Positions 35,842 to 45,472 of a stretch of DNA of 64,000 nucleotides are shown here, one piece after another. Each line of letters opens with the position of its first letter. Position 1 is the stretch's first letter. The position numbers and the translations under genes are program-made. This stretch comes from Azospirillum thiophilum. Lineage in GTDB: Bacteria; Pseudomonadota; Alphaproteobacteria; Azospirillales; Azospirillaceae. The stretch spans positions 1-64,000 of the forward strand of contig NZ_CP012405.1 in assembly GCF_001305595.1 (NCBI RefSeq), read 5' to 3'. Under the pieces are notes generated by a model. It had not been told where the DNA came from and did no database searches. It saw only the letters and a program-made list of their open reading frames with translations.

Positions 35842-36969
35842 CTATCGCAGCAGGTCGGCCGGTTCGCTGCGGTACAGCACCGACAGGGCGACCAGTCCCG
35901 ACAGACAGGCGATGGCGGTGACGAACAGGGTGGTGATGCCGCCGAGCCACCAGGTCAGCACCAGCGGGATCCCCATGAACCAGGCCAGCCCGCCGAGGAG
36001 GCCGGCGATGACGAACATCAGGAGGTTGCCGACAAGAGCGACCCACAGGGATTGTTCGAGAACGATGGCGCGCAGCTGGCCGACCGTGACGCCGAGGGCG
36101 CGCAGCGTCGCATATTCCTTCAGCGAGGCGATCACCGCGCCGCGCAGGGTCTGGCCCGTCACGCCGACGCCGACCAGAAGCGCCAGCAGCATGGAAAAGC
36201 CGAACGAGGTGCCTGCGCCGGATTCCTCCAGCCAGAACAGAGCGGACTTCGCGGTCAACTCCTCCGGTGTCGCGACGTCATAGGCCTGTCCCCCACCGGC
36301 GGCTTCCAACTCGCGCCGAACCTGTTCGACATCGAAGCGGGGATCGAGCTTCAGCAGGAAATACGGCGGCCCGCTGCTGGTCCAGTCCGCGTTGATCCGC
36401 CGGAGGGACTCGGCCGAGGTGAAGACAAGAGGCATGAGGTTGCTGCGGAAGCCGCGAACGAAACCGCCGACCGTCACGCGCTTTCCGGCGATCTCCGCGG
36501 TTCCGCCGATGGTCGCCCCCAGCTTGCCCGCGTCGGCCTGGTCCACCAGCACCGTCTCGGGATTCGACAGGACCGCCAGCGTGTCCTCCGTCATGCCGTC
36601 AAGCCCGCTGAGCGCGCCCGGCCGCATGTTGACGCCGACGATCATGACGTTCTGCCGCGCGCCATCCCCGGTCCGCCAGTCCGTGTATCCGAGGCTCATC
36701 TCGTGAACATCCAGAACGGCGGGGTGCGACCAGAACAGACCTTCGACACGGGCCGGAACGACGGTCGACTGGTCCCAACTCTGAATGTTCGGGGCGGTGA
36801 TCCACAAATCGGCCTTGGACCGCGTGAGCGGGAGGGTGAAGGCGTCGAGCTGGCCCAGCAGCAAGCCAACCTGGACCAGAATCAACAGACCGGAGAAGGC
36901 CAGCGTCAGGATCGCCGCGGCGAACCGCCTCCATTCATGCACAAGATTTTGTCGAGCAAGCGAAACCAT
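35842..36969 (-). CDS. ABC transporter permease, FtsX/DevC family
   Basis: 375-residue permease with one N-terminal helix (about 15-38), a large periplasmic domain (about 45-250) and three C-terminal helices (about 258-282, 310-335 and 340-365). This is the DevC/MacB topology. The ATG at 36969 begins MVSLARQNLVHEW, the normal start of the family; the frame is open further upstream but without family resemblance. It is the first gene of the efflux operon, divergent from the reductase gene at 37203, with 233 bases between them and no gene in that gap. Confidence 0.9.
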   Translation of the reverse strand: MVSLARQNLVHEWRRFAAAILTLAFSGLLILVQVGLLLGQLDAFTLPLTRSKADLWITAPNIQSWDQSTVVPARVEGLFWSHPAVLDVHEMSLGYTDWRTGDGARQNVMIVGVNMRPGALSGLDGMTEDTLAVLSNPETVLVDQADAGKLGATIGGTAEIAGKRVTVGGFVRGFRSNLMPLVFTSAESLRRINADWTSSGPPYFLLKLDPRFDVEQVRRELEAAGGGQAYDVATPEELTAKSALFWLEESGAGTSFGFSMLLALLVGVGVTGQTLRGAVIASLKEYATLRALGVTVGQLRAIVLEQSLWVALVGNLLMFVIAGLLGGLAWFMGIPLVLTWWLGGITTLFVTAIACLSGLVALSVLYRSEPADLLR

Positions 36970-37202
36970 CGAATGTCCCCGGGCAATGTGCCCGAACCAA
37001 GTGCCATCCGGTCGTGGAGGAACCATCCATCGATTGTCGAGATTGTGCAGAGACGCGGAACCGCGGGGTGAAACCGGCAGGCCGACCCGGCCTTGATGGA
37101 AGCTCCACGAAATCTGCACACAGCGGTGGAAGGTTGATCGGCAAGCCGTCGTCGCCGCGATGCGATGCGTGCGGCCACCTTACCCTCAAGGGCTCGATAC
37201 AG

Positions 37203-38372
37203 ATGACAACTGTTCTTTTGACCGGCGCGACGGGCTTCATCGGCGGCGCCGTTCTCGCTCACGGTCTCTCTCACGGTCCGGATTGGCATTGGGTCTGTCT
37301 TGTGCGGGGCAAGGAGGAGCCGCAGGCCCGCAACCGGCTTCTTGAGAATCTGACCCGCTTCATGGGTGCCGATGCTGCCCGCAAGGCCATTCGGCGGGTC
37401 GAGATCGTCGTCGGCGACATCACCGATCCGGCAAGCCTCGAAGACGGGCTTTTGGATGCCGTGACCCACATCCTGCATCTCGCCGCCGACACCTCCTTCC
37501 GTGCGCAGGAGCTTTGCCATCTGATCAATGTCGAGGGCACTCGGGCACTCGCCATGCGGGCGCGGCGCATGCCGCATCTGCAGCGCTTCCTCTATGGCGG
37601 AACCGCGATGATCTGCGGGGGAAACCCGCCGCCCGTGGTCACGGAATCCGACGCGCCGGCCGAAGCGGCCCAGCATCTCGTTCCCTATACCCGCACCAAG
37701 GTCGCCGCCGAGGCGATGCTCCGGCAGGAGTTTGCCGACCTGCCCGTCGTGATGGTGCGCCCGTCGATCGTCACCGGGCACCGGACGCTCGGCTGCATCC
37801 CCAGCAGCAGCATCTTCTGGATGTTCCGTGCCGGCGACCGGCTGCGTCTGGTGACGGGCGAGCTGGCGGGCGGCATCGACGTGGTTCCGGTCGATTGGAC
37901 CGCCGAGGTCCTGGTCGGGCTTCTGGCCAAGCCGACGCTGGCCCATGACGTCTATCATCTTTCGGCCGGCGAGGCGAAACGCACGACCTGGAACAGTCTG
38001 GCCGCCGCGTTCGAGCGGTGCGACCCTCAGGGCGGTCCCCGTTGCTACAGCCGGTTCGACGATGGCGATTGGAAGACGCTGCGGGCGCGTTTCCAGGCGG
38101 TCTTCGGCCTCGACCAGCCGATCAAGCTGGCGATGCTGCGGGCGATGCGCGCCTATTACCAGTTCAGCACGCTCGGCGTCGTCTTCGCCAACGAGCGGCT
38201 GACCGCGGAGAGCTTTTCCCTGCCACCGACGCTTTCGGACTATCTGCCCGCCTGCCTGTCGGCCCCTGCCAACCTCTCGATTCTCGACCAGTTCGCCGAC
38301 GATCTCGGCATGTTCGACGAAGCCCCCGCGGTTCAGGAGAATGCGGTTCAGCCGAATTCGGTGGCGGCATGA
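37203..38372 (+). CDS. NAD-binding reductase/epimerase, thioester-reductase-like (extended SDR)
   Basis: 389-residue extended short-chain dehydrogenase. Seen: the N-terminal nucleotide motif TGATGFIG (about 7-14), a HLAADTSF segment, and an active-site YTRTK pair near 164-168. The pattern is closest to NAD_binding_4 (thioester or fatty-acyl reductase) and related epimerases. AAGGG precedes the ATG. It overlaps the SMR gene by 4 bases and a disrupted possible glycosyltransferase follows, so it may modify a lipid or lipid-linked sugar. Substrate unknown. Confidence 0.85.
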   Translation: MTTVLLTGATGFIGGAVLAHGLSHGPDWHWVCLVRGKEEPQARNRLLENLTRFMGADAARKAIRRVEIVVGDITDPASLEDGLLDAVTHILHLAADTSFRAQELCHLINVEGTRALAMRARRMPHLQRFLYGGTAMICGGNPPPVVTESDAPAEAAQHLVPYTRTKVAAEAMLRQEFADLPVVMVRPSIVTGHRTLGCIPSSSIFWMFRAGDRLRLVTGELAGGIDVVPVDWTAEVLVGLLAKPTLAHDVYHLSAGEAKRTTWNSLAAAFERCDPQGGPRCYSRFDDGDWKTLRARFQAVFGLDQPIKLAMLRAMRAYYQFSTLGVVFANERLTAESFSLPPTLSDYLPACLSAPANLSILDQFADDLGMFDEAPAVQENAVQPNSVAA

Positions 38373-38710
38373 CCGCGGCCGGCGCCTATGGGCTTCTCGG
38401 CCTCGCGATCCTGGCGGAAATCACCGCAACGATCGCGCTGAAAGCCGCGGAGGGGATGACGCGGATCGGCCCGATGGTGATCGTCGCCATCGGCTATGCC
38501 CTGTCCTTCTGGCTGTTGTCCGTGTCCCTCCAGCGTTTTCCCATCTCGCTCGTCTATTCGGTCTGGGCAGGGTTCGGCATGGCCGGCGCCGCCATCGGCG
38601 GCTGGTGGCTGTTCGGCGAAGCCCTGGCCCCGTCGGCGCTGCTCGGCATCGCCGTCATTGCCCTGGGCGTCTTCATCCTGGCAAGCGCAATGGAACCGTC
38701 CGCGGCCTGA
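38369..38710 (+). CDS. Small multidrug resistance (SMR/EmrE-like) transporter
   Basis: 113-residue protein with four transmembrane helices (about 5-25, 31-51, 57-77 and 85-105). The essential membrane-embedded Glu is in AILAEITATIALK (residue about 17), and the conserved Tyr-Trp region in LVYSVWAGFGMAG is present. Its ATG overlaps the reductase stop by 4 bases. It could export a cationic compound, or act as a lipid-carrier flippase subunit as some SMR relatives do. A TTCCCGGCCGGGAA palindrome about 100 bases downstream (38808-38821) may terminate the pair. Confidence 0.92.
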   Translation: MTAAGAYGLLGLAILAEITATIALKAAEGMTRIGPMVIVAIGYALSFWLLSVSLQRFPISLVYSVWAGFGMAGAAIGGWWLFGEALAPSALLGIAVIALGVFILASAMEPSAA

Positions 38711-38962
38711 TTCCCGCGGCGCAACCGCACACGACCACCCATCACAAATCGAACGCCCGGGATCTTGGCTTCGGTTCCGCCCGATGCGCGGGGTGGGGCA
38801 AAGCCTCTTCCCGGCCGGGAAGCCTCGACGACCATCATGCTGAAACGGTTTGCCACGCTACAGCCTTTACAGCTGCCCTTGTGCTTTGAGCTGGTCCCCG
38901 TATCCTGGACAAGTCCGTTGGCTCTGGTTCTGATGTCGCCGACGCGAGAAGGACCGGACGAG

Positions 38963-39250
38963 ATGAGCAAGGGCACGCGCCGCAATCATGGAGCGGCGTT
39001 CAAGGCGAAGGTGGCGCTGGAAGCGCTGCAAGGGGAAACGACGGTTGCGGAGATTTCCGCCAAGTACGGGATTCACCAGACGTTGGTGAACGAATGGAAG
39101 CGCCAGCTTGTGGACGGCGCATGCGGCGTTTTTGAGAAGGGCGGCGGCCGGGCCGAGAAGGCGACGGAAGCGGTGACCGACGAGTTGTACAAGCAAATCG
39201 GTCAGTTGAAGGTCGAAAACGATTTTTTGTCGCGCAAGCTCGGTCGTTGA
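38963..39250 (+). CDS. IS3-family transposase OrfA
   Basis: 95-residue DNA-binding subunit. An N-terminal HTH (NHGAAFKAKVALEALQGE ... AEISAKYGIHQTLVNEWKRQ) is followed by a C-terminal leucine-zipper-like coiled coil (about 68-93). The stop overlaps the orfB region by 4 bases. OrfA-OrfB fusion by -1 frameshifting is usual for the family. Confidence 0.93.
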   Translation: MSKGTRRNHGAAFKAKVALEALQGETTVAEISAKYGIHQTLVNEWKRQLVDGACGVFEKGGGRAEKATEAVTDELYKQIGQLKVENDFLSRKLGR

Positions 39251-40122
39251 GCCGGGCGGAGAAGAAGACGATGATCGACCCGACGCACCAGACGCTGTCG
39301 GTGACGCGGCAATGCGGGCTGTTGGGGCTAAGCCGCTCCACCTTGTATTACAAGCCGGTCAACGACAACAGCGAGGATCTGGCCATCAAGGCGCTGATCG
39401 ACCGGCAGTTCCTGGAGACGCCCTATTACGGCTCGCGCAAGATGACGGCGTGGCTGCGGCGCCAGGGGCAGAGCATCAACCGCAAGCGGGTCCGCCGCCT
39501 GATGCGGGAGATGGGGCTGGCGGCGATCTGGCAAAAGCCGAACACCAGCAAGCCGGCTCCCGAGCACCGGGTGTGGCCGTATTTGCTGCGCCATCTCGTC
39601 ATCGACCGGCCCAACCAGGTGTGGACGGCCGACATCACCTACATCCCGATGCCCAAGGGCTTTTTGTACCTGGTGGCGGTGATGGACTGGCACAGCCGTA
39701 AGGTGCTGGCGTGGCGGCTGTCCAACACCATGCACGCCGATTTCTGCGTCGCGGCGCTGGAGGAGGCGATCACCCGGTTCGGGACGCCGGACATCTTCAA
39801 CACCGATCAGGGCGCCCAGTTCACCGGTTCCGCCTTTACCGGCGTGCTGGAGGCCGCCGGGATCCGCATCAGCATGGACGGCAAGGGGCGCTGCATGGAC
39901 AACATCTTCATCGAGCGCCTGTGGCGCAGCCTGAAATACGAGGACGTCTATCTGCGCGCCTACGCCACGGGCACCGAAGCCCGTCAGGGCATCGGCCGCT
40001 GGATCGACAGCTACAACCGGTTGCGCCCCCATCAGGCGCTCGGGTACCAAACCCCCGACGAAATTTTTTCCGCGCCGCGGGTGCCGGGGCTCGCCCCGGC
40101 ACCCGCGGCCGTCGCCGCATAG
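39247..40122 (+). CDS. IS3-family transposase OrfB (DDE integrase)
   Basis: 291-residue catalytic part with an HTH_21-like N terminus and an rve integrase core. The triad is visible as TADITY (Asp), NTDQGAQF (Asp) and FIERLWRS (Glu), with SYNRLRPHQALGYQTPDE at the C terminus. The listed start is a TTG overlapping the orfA stop; in practice it is probably translated as an OrfAB frameshift product. Confidence 0.95.
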   Translation: MSRAEKKTMIDPTHQTLSVTRQCGLLGLSRSTLYYKPVNDNSEDLAIKALIDRQFLETPYYGSRKMTAWLRRQGQSINRKRVRRLMREMGLAAIWQKPNTSKPAPEHRVWPYLLRHLVIDRPNQVWTADITYIPMPKGFLYLVAVMDWHSRKVLAWRLSNTMHADFCVAALEEAITRFGTPDIFNTDQGAQFTGSAFTGVLEAAGIRISMDGKGRCMDNIFIERLWRSLKYEDVYLRAYATGTEARQGIGRWIDSYNRLRPHQALGYQTPDEIFSAPRVPGLAPAPAAVAA

Positions 40123-40264
40123 AAAACAACCAACCGACCATCGGTCAGAGCCAACGAACGCTATTCCGCCGTCCAGCCCGTGGGGGCCAGCTCACTTGTC
40201 CGATACCGACACCGATATCGATACCCTGGACCCGCCCGTCGCAGCCGCTCGCACCACGCCCCGC

Positions 40265-40324
<60 letters not shown>

Positions 40325-40673
40325 GTGACGATGACCGTGGCGATCTCGATCATCGCGGTCATTCAGCCACACCGCTGCATCTCCTGGATCTATCGGCAGG
40401 CAGCCGAAGCCTGGGCAACGGCATCCCCGCTTTACGCGCCCGGGCTGCATGGCTTCCTGTATTTCCCCACGGGCACCCTGGTGTATGGGCCGTTCGCCCT
40501 GCTCCCCCAACTGCTCGACAGTCACGCATGGCGCCTCTTCCTCTCGGCCAGCCTGGTTCTCGCGGTGCGGCGCTACGCCCATACGCTGGTTCCCGGTGCC
40601 GGCGCCGCAGTCACCGGGATGATCCTGGCGCTCACCATTCCCGCGGCGGTGATCGACCTGCTGCGCGGGCAGT

Positions 40674-41573
40674 GGGCTGTTGCATGGAGGTGATGATGGT
40701 AAGAAATCGCCCCAGCCGGTCGTTGCTCAGGCGACGCGGACGGAGTTCGGGCGTCCAAGATCGAGCATGCGTTTGAGGACCGCGACGCCAACAATGACCT
40801 CGGTGGCTTGCGCCTGATCGGAGTGGAAGCGCAGCGTGTCGCCGAGGACGCCCTTCCAACGCGCCACTTGGCTCTCAACGCCAGCCCGCTTGTTGTAGCC
40901 ACTGGTCCGCTGCCACGCCATCCGGCCCGTCTCCGTGATCGTCTGGATGTGGCGATCGCGTTGGGTCGGTGACGTGGTGGCGGTGTCGCTGAGCACGGCG
41001 TCGCGGCGGGGCGGGGCCACCACCGCGGCGTCGGGATGGCGTTCGTGGACCGACGCGCAGACCCCGGTCCGGTCATACGCGCCATCCCCAGTCACCGAGG
41101 CCACAGGCTGGGAGATCTGATCGAGCAAAGGGGCGACTTGGGAGGCGTCATCAACACCGCGGTCCGTCAGCGTGGCCGCGACAATCCGGCCGCTCGCGGC
41201 GTCCAGGCCGATGTGCAGCGCCCGCCAGGAGCGCCGCCTTTTGGTGCCGTGCTTCTCGATCAGCCATTCGCCCGGCCCCCCACAGCTTCAGCCCGGTGCT
41301 GTCCACCAGCAGGTGGAGGGGCCCGCCGGCCGACCGCGGTAATGACGCCAGCGTCACCGTCCGGGCGCGGCGGGCGAGGGTCGAGTGGTCCGGCACCGGC
41401 AGATCCAGGCCGAGCAGATGGAGGATGGAGGCGAGGAGCCCTTCGGTCTGGCGCAGCGCCAGACGAAACACCGCGCGCAGCATGAGCGCGGTGGTGATTG
41501 TAGGGCATGGCGGGCGATCCAGGCGGAAACGAGGCCGCGGCCTACGACAACGCGCCCATCCGTGCAACAACGC
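40674..41573 (-). mobile_element. IS5-like element, copy 2 (188-bp internal deletion)
   Basis: 900-bp inverted-orientation relative of copy 1 with both ends present. It lacks 188 bp near the transposase start; the junction falls at a CAA microhomology (copy 1 bases 29604-29606 and 29792-29794). It also has the six-base G-run that breaks the transposase frame, so it cannot encode a functional enzyme. The same 188-bp deletion occurs in copy 3, so the deleted form has evidently moved or been duplicated. Confidence 0.88.
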
Positions 41574-41574
41574 G

Positions 41575-41960
41575 ACACAACGGCGTTGCTCCGCCCTTGT
41601 CCATGCCGTCCTTGTCCGTATGGCGCGCTCCGGTCCCGACGCCGCCGCTTGGGATGTCGTGGTCAACAGTTGTTCGGTGCGGACCAAGCGAGGCGGTGAG
41701 TTGACCGGCCCGAACCCGACCGACCGCGGCAAGTCCGGGACCAGGTACCACGTCGTGGTCTCGACCGACGGCCTGCCGCTGGCGGTCGTCCCTTCGCCCG
41801 CCAACGTCCATGACATCAAGCTCTTCCCGGACTTGCTGCGCTTGGCCCAGGTCGCCTGCACTGGAATCGGCAGGCTCTACGCCGACGCAGGCTACGATAG
41901 TGCCGACAACCGCTGGCTCTGTTTACGAGACGGGATTCAACCGCAAATCCGCAAAATGAA
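41575..41960 (+). pseudogene. Second IS5-family transposase, internal fragment
   Basis: Plus-strand open stretch that reads as a piece of another IS5-family transposase: SVRTKRGGELTGPNPTDRGK, then STDGLPLAVVPSPANVHDIK and LYADAGYDSADNRW (second Asp region). No start, no C-terminal Glu region and no ends are seen. It is a different lineage from copies 1-3 and abuts copy 2, so it is a truncated older element. Confidence 0.8.
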
Positions 41961-42086
41961 AACCGTCCCTTACCGTGTTTGGTTGATAATTGCGGCGTTG
42001 TTTGACGAACAACCGTCGCGCTCTCCTCAAATGGGATCACTCACGAGGATCCGGGGACGTCCATCCCATCAACACCCAACAGAACC

Positions 42087-43493
42087 CTACCTGATGATGC
42101 GCAGGTTGCTGAGTTGGCCGGCGATCTGCATGAAGATGGATTGAAGATCGGCGGTGCTGGGCGAATCGAAATAATGGTTCGGTCCCGGCGAGGCGCATTG
42201 CTGGTACAGCGTGCGCGTCGCGCTGTTGGCGCTGGCCCCCAGCGTGATGGTGTAGAGGACGATGCCGGCCGCCTTCATGTTGGTGCACAACACCAGCATC
42301 CGGTTGTTGATCGCCGTCGTCGCCTGGGACAGGCTGGTGGTGCCGAGCAGACCGTCGCCGATCCGCTGATAGCCGGTGTAGTCACCCTGCGGCTTGTAGC
42401 TGAACCACTCGTTGTTGCCATCCGTCACCAGCACGACCGCCTTCGTCATGTCCGGCGTGTGGTAGTCGAGCGGCAGCGTCGGCGCGATGCCCCACAGACC
42501 GCGCCAGCGGGGCGACAGGGTGAACCAGCCCGCCTGCAACCCCTGATTCGCCAAGGTCCCGCCTCGGTTGACCGGCTTGAACGCCGCGATCTTGTTAAGG
42601 AGCGCCCGCCGGTCGTTGCTCAGCGGCATGATCGGCGGCGGGCAGCCCAGATTGGGGCCGGCCATGTCGTTGGTCTGTTTGTAGGCTCCATTATCGGTGA
42701 TGTTGGTGCTGGTCCAGGGATTGTCGTTGTTGCTGGTGTATTGGTCGTTCGGATACCAGAAGGGTTTGAAAGGCTTCGTGCCCGGCGGCGTGTCGGTCTG
42801 ATCCTCCGGCTGGATACGGGCCAGCACGCAGCCCCGCCATCCCTGGGAGGCCCATTTGCTCGCCGTGTAGCTGCCCGGCGCCAACCAATCGGTATGGCTG
42901 GGGCCGATGTTGATCTCGGCGGCGTAGGGCGCGATGGACACCCAAAGATTGCCAGGCGGTTTGGTGGCGGGACCGAACAGGATGTTGACGAGATCGGTCG
43001 CCGAAGCGCGGAGCTGGACGATCCGGTCGTTCGACGCCATCGACCCGGTGACGTCCAGCACCAGCGCCAGTTCCAGCCCGGCGTTGGCGCGCTGCACTTC
43101 GTTGGAGGCGGTCACCTGCAAGCTGTCGACCTTCAAAATCCGCAGGAAGGTCGTCGGCAGCGTGGCGCTGATCGACACCGCGATGCGCTGGTTGGTCGGA
43201 TCGATATCGACCGTGGGGGCGGCGATGGTGGCGCCCAAATAGCCGCTCGGCACGTTGGCCGTGACATACATGGCGACATCCTGCCGGGCCGCCGCCGTCG
43301 ATGTCAGGATCTTGCCGCCCGCCAGCGCGCCGGCATCGATGGCCGTCGCCAGACGCGAGCGCAGCAGAAAGGCGCGGCTGTAATCGACGGCGATCCCGAC
43401 CATGCCGATCAGCGGCACGGCGGCGGCGGCGAACAGCAGCGCCGCGTTGCCCGCGCGGCCGAGTGACAGCAACGAGCGTGGACGGCGGGTCAT
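42087..43493 (-). CDS. tadG: TadG-like pilus protein with von Willebrand A domain
   Basis: 468-residue protein with an N-terminal TadE/TadG-type membrane helix (about 14-38, preceded by basic residues). A large periplasmic VWA domain follows, with the metal-site motif LDVTGSM near residue 145 and VVLVTDGNNEW near 355. It is the last gene of the tad operon and overlaps the preceding gene by 4 bases (ATGA), which fixes the start. Expected to act in pilus assembly or anchoring at the envelope. Confidence 0.9.
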   Translation of the reverse strand: MTRRPRSLLSLGRAGNAALLFAAAAVPLIGMVGIAVDYSRAFLLRSRLATAIDAGALAGGKILTSTAAARQDVAMYVTANVPSGYLGATIAAPTVDIDPTNQRIAVSISATLPTTFLRILKVDSLQVTASNEVQRANAGLELALVLDVTGSMASNDRIVQLRASATDLVNILFGPATKPPGNLWVSIAPYAAEINIGPSHTDWLAPGSYTASKWASQGWRGCVLARIQPEDQTDTPPGTKPFKPFWYPNDQYTSNNDNPWTSTNITDNGAYKQTNDMAGPNLGCPPPIMPLSNDRRALLNKIAAFKPVNRGGTLANQGLQAGWFTLSPRWRGLWGIAPTLPLDYHTPDMTKAVVLVTDGNNEWFSYKPQGDYTGYQRIGDGLLGTTSLSQATTAINNRMLVLCTNMKAAGIVLYTITLGASANSATRTLYQQCASPGPNHYFDSPSTADLQSIFMQIAGQLSNLRIIR

Positions 43494-44113
43494 GCCCCGG
43501 TCTCCAGGCTGGTCAGCGTGCCGAGACGCGGTTGGTAGACCGCGCGGGCGTACAGCACCGTCACCCCACCGCCGGCGCCCAACCACGGCCCGCTGAGAAG
43601 GTAGGGGGTGAAGGGAAAGGCGATCTCGGTGAAGATGGCGTTGTCGCCCGAATCCTGGACGAAACCGGCGGGCAGCGCGGGGATGCCGCCGGGGACGCCG
43701 ACCTGGCTGGCCGCCGTGCCGACCCGCTGTTGCCACATCACGCGGGAGCCGACCCCCATGTTGGCGACCGAGGTGACGATGACCGAGCCGGAGGTCATGA
43801 GATCGAGCGGCCGCGCCACTTCGGCGGCGGCCAGGAACAGCACCCCCACCTCGTTGCCCTTCACCACGGTCATCCCGGCCCGCAACGTGTCGAACTGGGT
43901 GGCGATGTCGCTGACATTGGCCGCCGCGCGGTTCAGCGTCAGCACTGTGTTGGCGAAGCGGACGAGATCGACCGTCGCCGTGATCAGCAGCAGCAGGATC
44001 GGTGCGATCAGCGCCATTTCGAGCGCGGCGATGCCCCGCCGGTCGCCGCCGAGGCCGCCGGCACGGTCACCGTCAGGCCGCATCCTCCGGGACACGCACA
44101 TCGGCATGGTCAC
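43490..44113 (-). CDS. tadF: TadE/TadF-like pseudopilin
   Basis: 207-residue protein with an N-terminal charged leader and a prepilin-like segment GIAALEMALIAPILLLLITATVD (helix about 27-50), the Glu being typical of TadE/F pseudopilins. A short periplasmic domain follows. It overlaps tadG and the preceding tadE gene by 4 bases each, indicating coupled translation in the operon. Assignment as TadF rather than TadE rests on gene order. Confidence 0.85.
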   Translation of the reverse strand: MTMPMCVSRRMRPDGDRAGGLGGDRRGIAALEMALIAPILLLLITATVDLVRFANTVLTLNRAAANVSDIATQFDTLRAGMTVVKGNEVGVLFLAAAEVARPLDLMTSGSVIVTSVANMGVGSRVMWQQRVGTAASQVGVPGGIPALPAGFVQDSGDNAIFTEIAFPFTPYLLSGPWLGAGGGVTVLYARAVYQPRLGTLTSLETGA

Positions 44114-44664
44114 TCCGTGGTCATGTACGGCTCGTTGCGCACGGCAAGCCGGGCCTCATGGATGAGTTCGGCGCGTCCCAGAACGGTCCGCCCGAACACG
44201 CTCAGCAGCGGTTGGGTGTAGCGGACGATATAGACCACGACCTGCGCGCTCCGCCCCAGCGCCGCCGGCGTCGCCGCCGCGTCCCAGTCGGTGCCGCCGC
44301 AGTTCAGGCTGGTCAGCGCCGGGGCCGGCGTGGCGGCGGAGGCGCTGGCGAGGGCGGAAAAGGAGTCGTAGCCGTGGCTCTCGATGCTGAGCCGCCTCTG
44401 GTCGAGAACGCCCAGCGTGTTGCGGCGGATCGCGTCGCACACCTGCGCCCGGCGGTCGGTGAAGCCGGCCGCCAGCTCGCCGGTGAAGCCGGATCTTGCG
44501 GCGACGCGGGCGGCGTGGTTCAGCAGGCCGTCCACCGTCATCGCGTAGCTGAGTTCGGCCAGCGCCACCATCGTCGCGATCAGCACCGGCGCGATCAGCG
44601 CCAGCTCCAGCGTGGTGGTTCCCCGGCGTTCGGCCATCGGCGCCGTGTTTCGCATCGCCATCAT
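44110..44664 (-). CDS. tadE: TadE-like pseudopilin
   Basis: 184-residue protein with the processing-like motif RRGTTTLELALIAPVLIA at its N terminus, followed by one membrane helix and a periplasmic domain. The ATG at 44664 is chosen because it lies 7 bases after the TPR gene stop with a GAGG upstream; the frame stays open further 5'. It is probably cleaved by the prepilin peptidase at 53119-53673. Confidence 0.86.
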   Translation of the reverse strand: MMAMRNTAPMAERRGTTTLELALIAPVLIATMVALAELSYAMTVDGLLNHAARVAARSGFTGELAAGFTDRRAQVCDAIRRNTLGVLDQRRLSIESHGYDSFSALASASAATPAPALTSLNCGGTDWDAAATPAALGRSAQVVVYIVRYTQPLLSVFGRTVLGRAELIHEARLAVRNEPYMTTE

Positions 44665-44671
44665 GCCCGCC

Positions 44672-45472
44672 TCACCGCGCCGCCATCGGGCGCACCGTGT
44701 CGTAAAAGGCGAGGTTCGCGCGAACCCCGGCGTCGTCGAGATCGAGATGGGCGGTTCGCGCCGCCGCCTCCGCATCGCCCTTCAAGCCATAGGCCAGCGC
44801 CAGATTCTGCCGGACGCGGGGGGAATCCACGCCGTTGCGGACCAGCCCCTCCAGGATCGCCACCGCCTCGCGGCCGTTGCCCATCAGCGCCAGCGACAGG
44901 CCGAGATTGACCGAGGCCGCGACATTGTTCGGATCGGCCGCCAGCACCCGGCGGTAATCGGCCTGCGCCTCGGTGTGACGCCCCGCCATGTCCAGGGCGA
45001 CGCCGCGATTGCTCAAGGCCCGAAGGTCGCCGTCGTCGCGTTTCAGCACGGCGTCGAACCGCTGGAGCGCCTCCTCCGGCGCGTGGGTGTGGACGAGCGC
45101 GCGGCCGAGTGCCATCTGCGCCTCCGCGTTGTCGGGGGTGGCGGCGACGGCGCGGCGCAGCTCGCTCACCGCGTCGCGCGACGCCCCCGCCTCGTCCAGT
45201 GCCTCGCCCAGCCCGACCCGTGCGCCGATGTGACCCGGCGCCTGATCCAGCACGGCGCGGTACAAGCGGATCGCCGACCCGCCGTCCCCGGATTCCTGCG
45301 CTGCCCGCGCCAAGCGCAACTGCACGCGCGCCTTGTCGTCCAGCGTCGAGCGTCCGCTGGCGACGGTGTCGGCCCCGCCCGGCCCGAAGCCCGGCATCGA
45401 CGCGCAGGCACCGAGCATCAGGAGGGCAAGCGCCGCCACGGCGCGGGACAGATGGGAGAACGAGCGGGTCAT
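44672..45472 (-). CDS. tadD: TadD-like TPR lipoprotein
   Basis: 266-residue lipoprotein with lipobox MLGAC (Cys about 23) and at least five tetratricopeptide repeats (about 45-235). TadD proteins act as pilotins or scaffolds for the Tad secretin. Its start overlaps the tadC stop by 4 bases. An alternative frame over the same bases is a compositional shadow. Confidence 0.9.
   Translation of the reverse strand: MTRSFSHLSRAVAALALLMLGACASMPGFGPGGADTVASGRSTLDDKARVQLRLARAAQESGDGGSAIRLYRAVLDQAPGHIGARVGLGEALDEAGASRDAVSELRRAVAATPDNAEAQMALGRALVHTHAPEEALQRFDAVLKRDDGDLRALSNRGVALDMAGRHTEAQADYRRVLAADPNNVAASVNLGLSLALMGNGREAVAILEGLVRNGVDSPRVRQNLALAYGLKGDAEAAARTAHLDLDDAGVRANLAFYDTVRPMAAR

Larger units (their letters stand above)
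38887..40194 (+). mobile_element. IS3-family insertion sequence, complete
   Basis: 1308-bp element with ends TGAGCTGG(T/C)CCCC in inverted orientation and a second conserved GTTGGCTCTG block near each end. It is flanked by 3-bp direct repeats CTT (38884-38886 and 40195-40197), as expected for IS3. It contains orfA and orfB in the usual overlapping arrangement and both look intact, so it is potentially active. It interrupts a membrane-protein gene. Confidence 0.92.
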
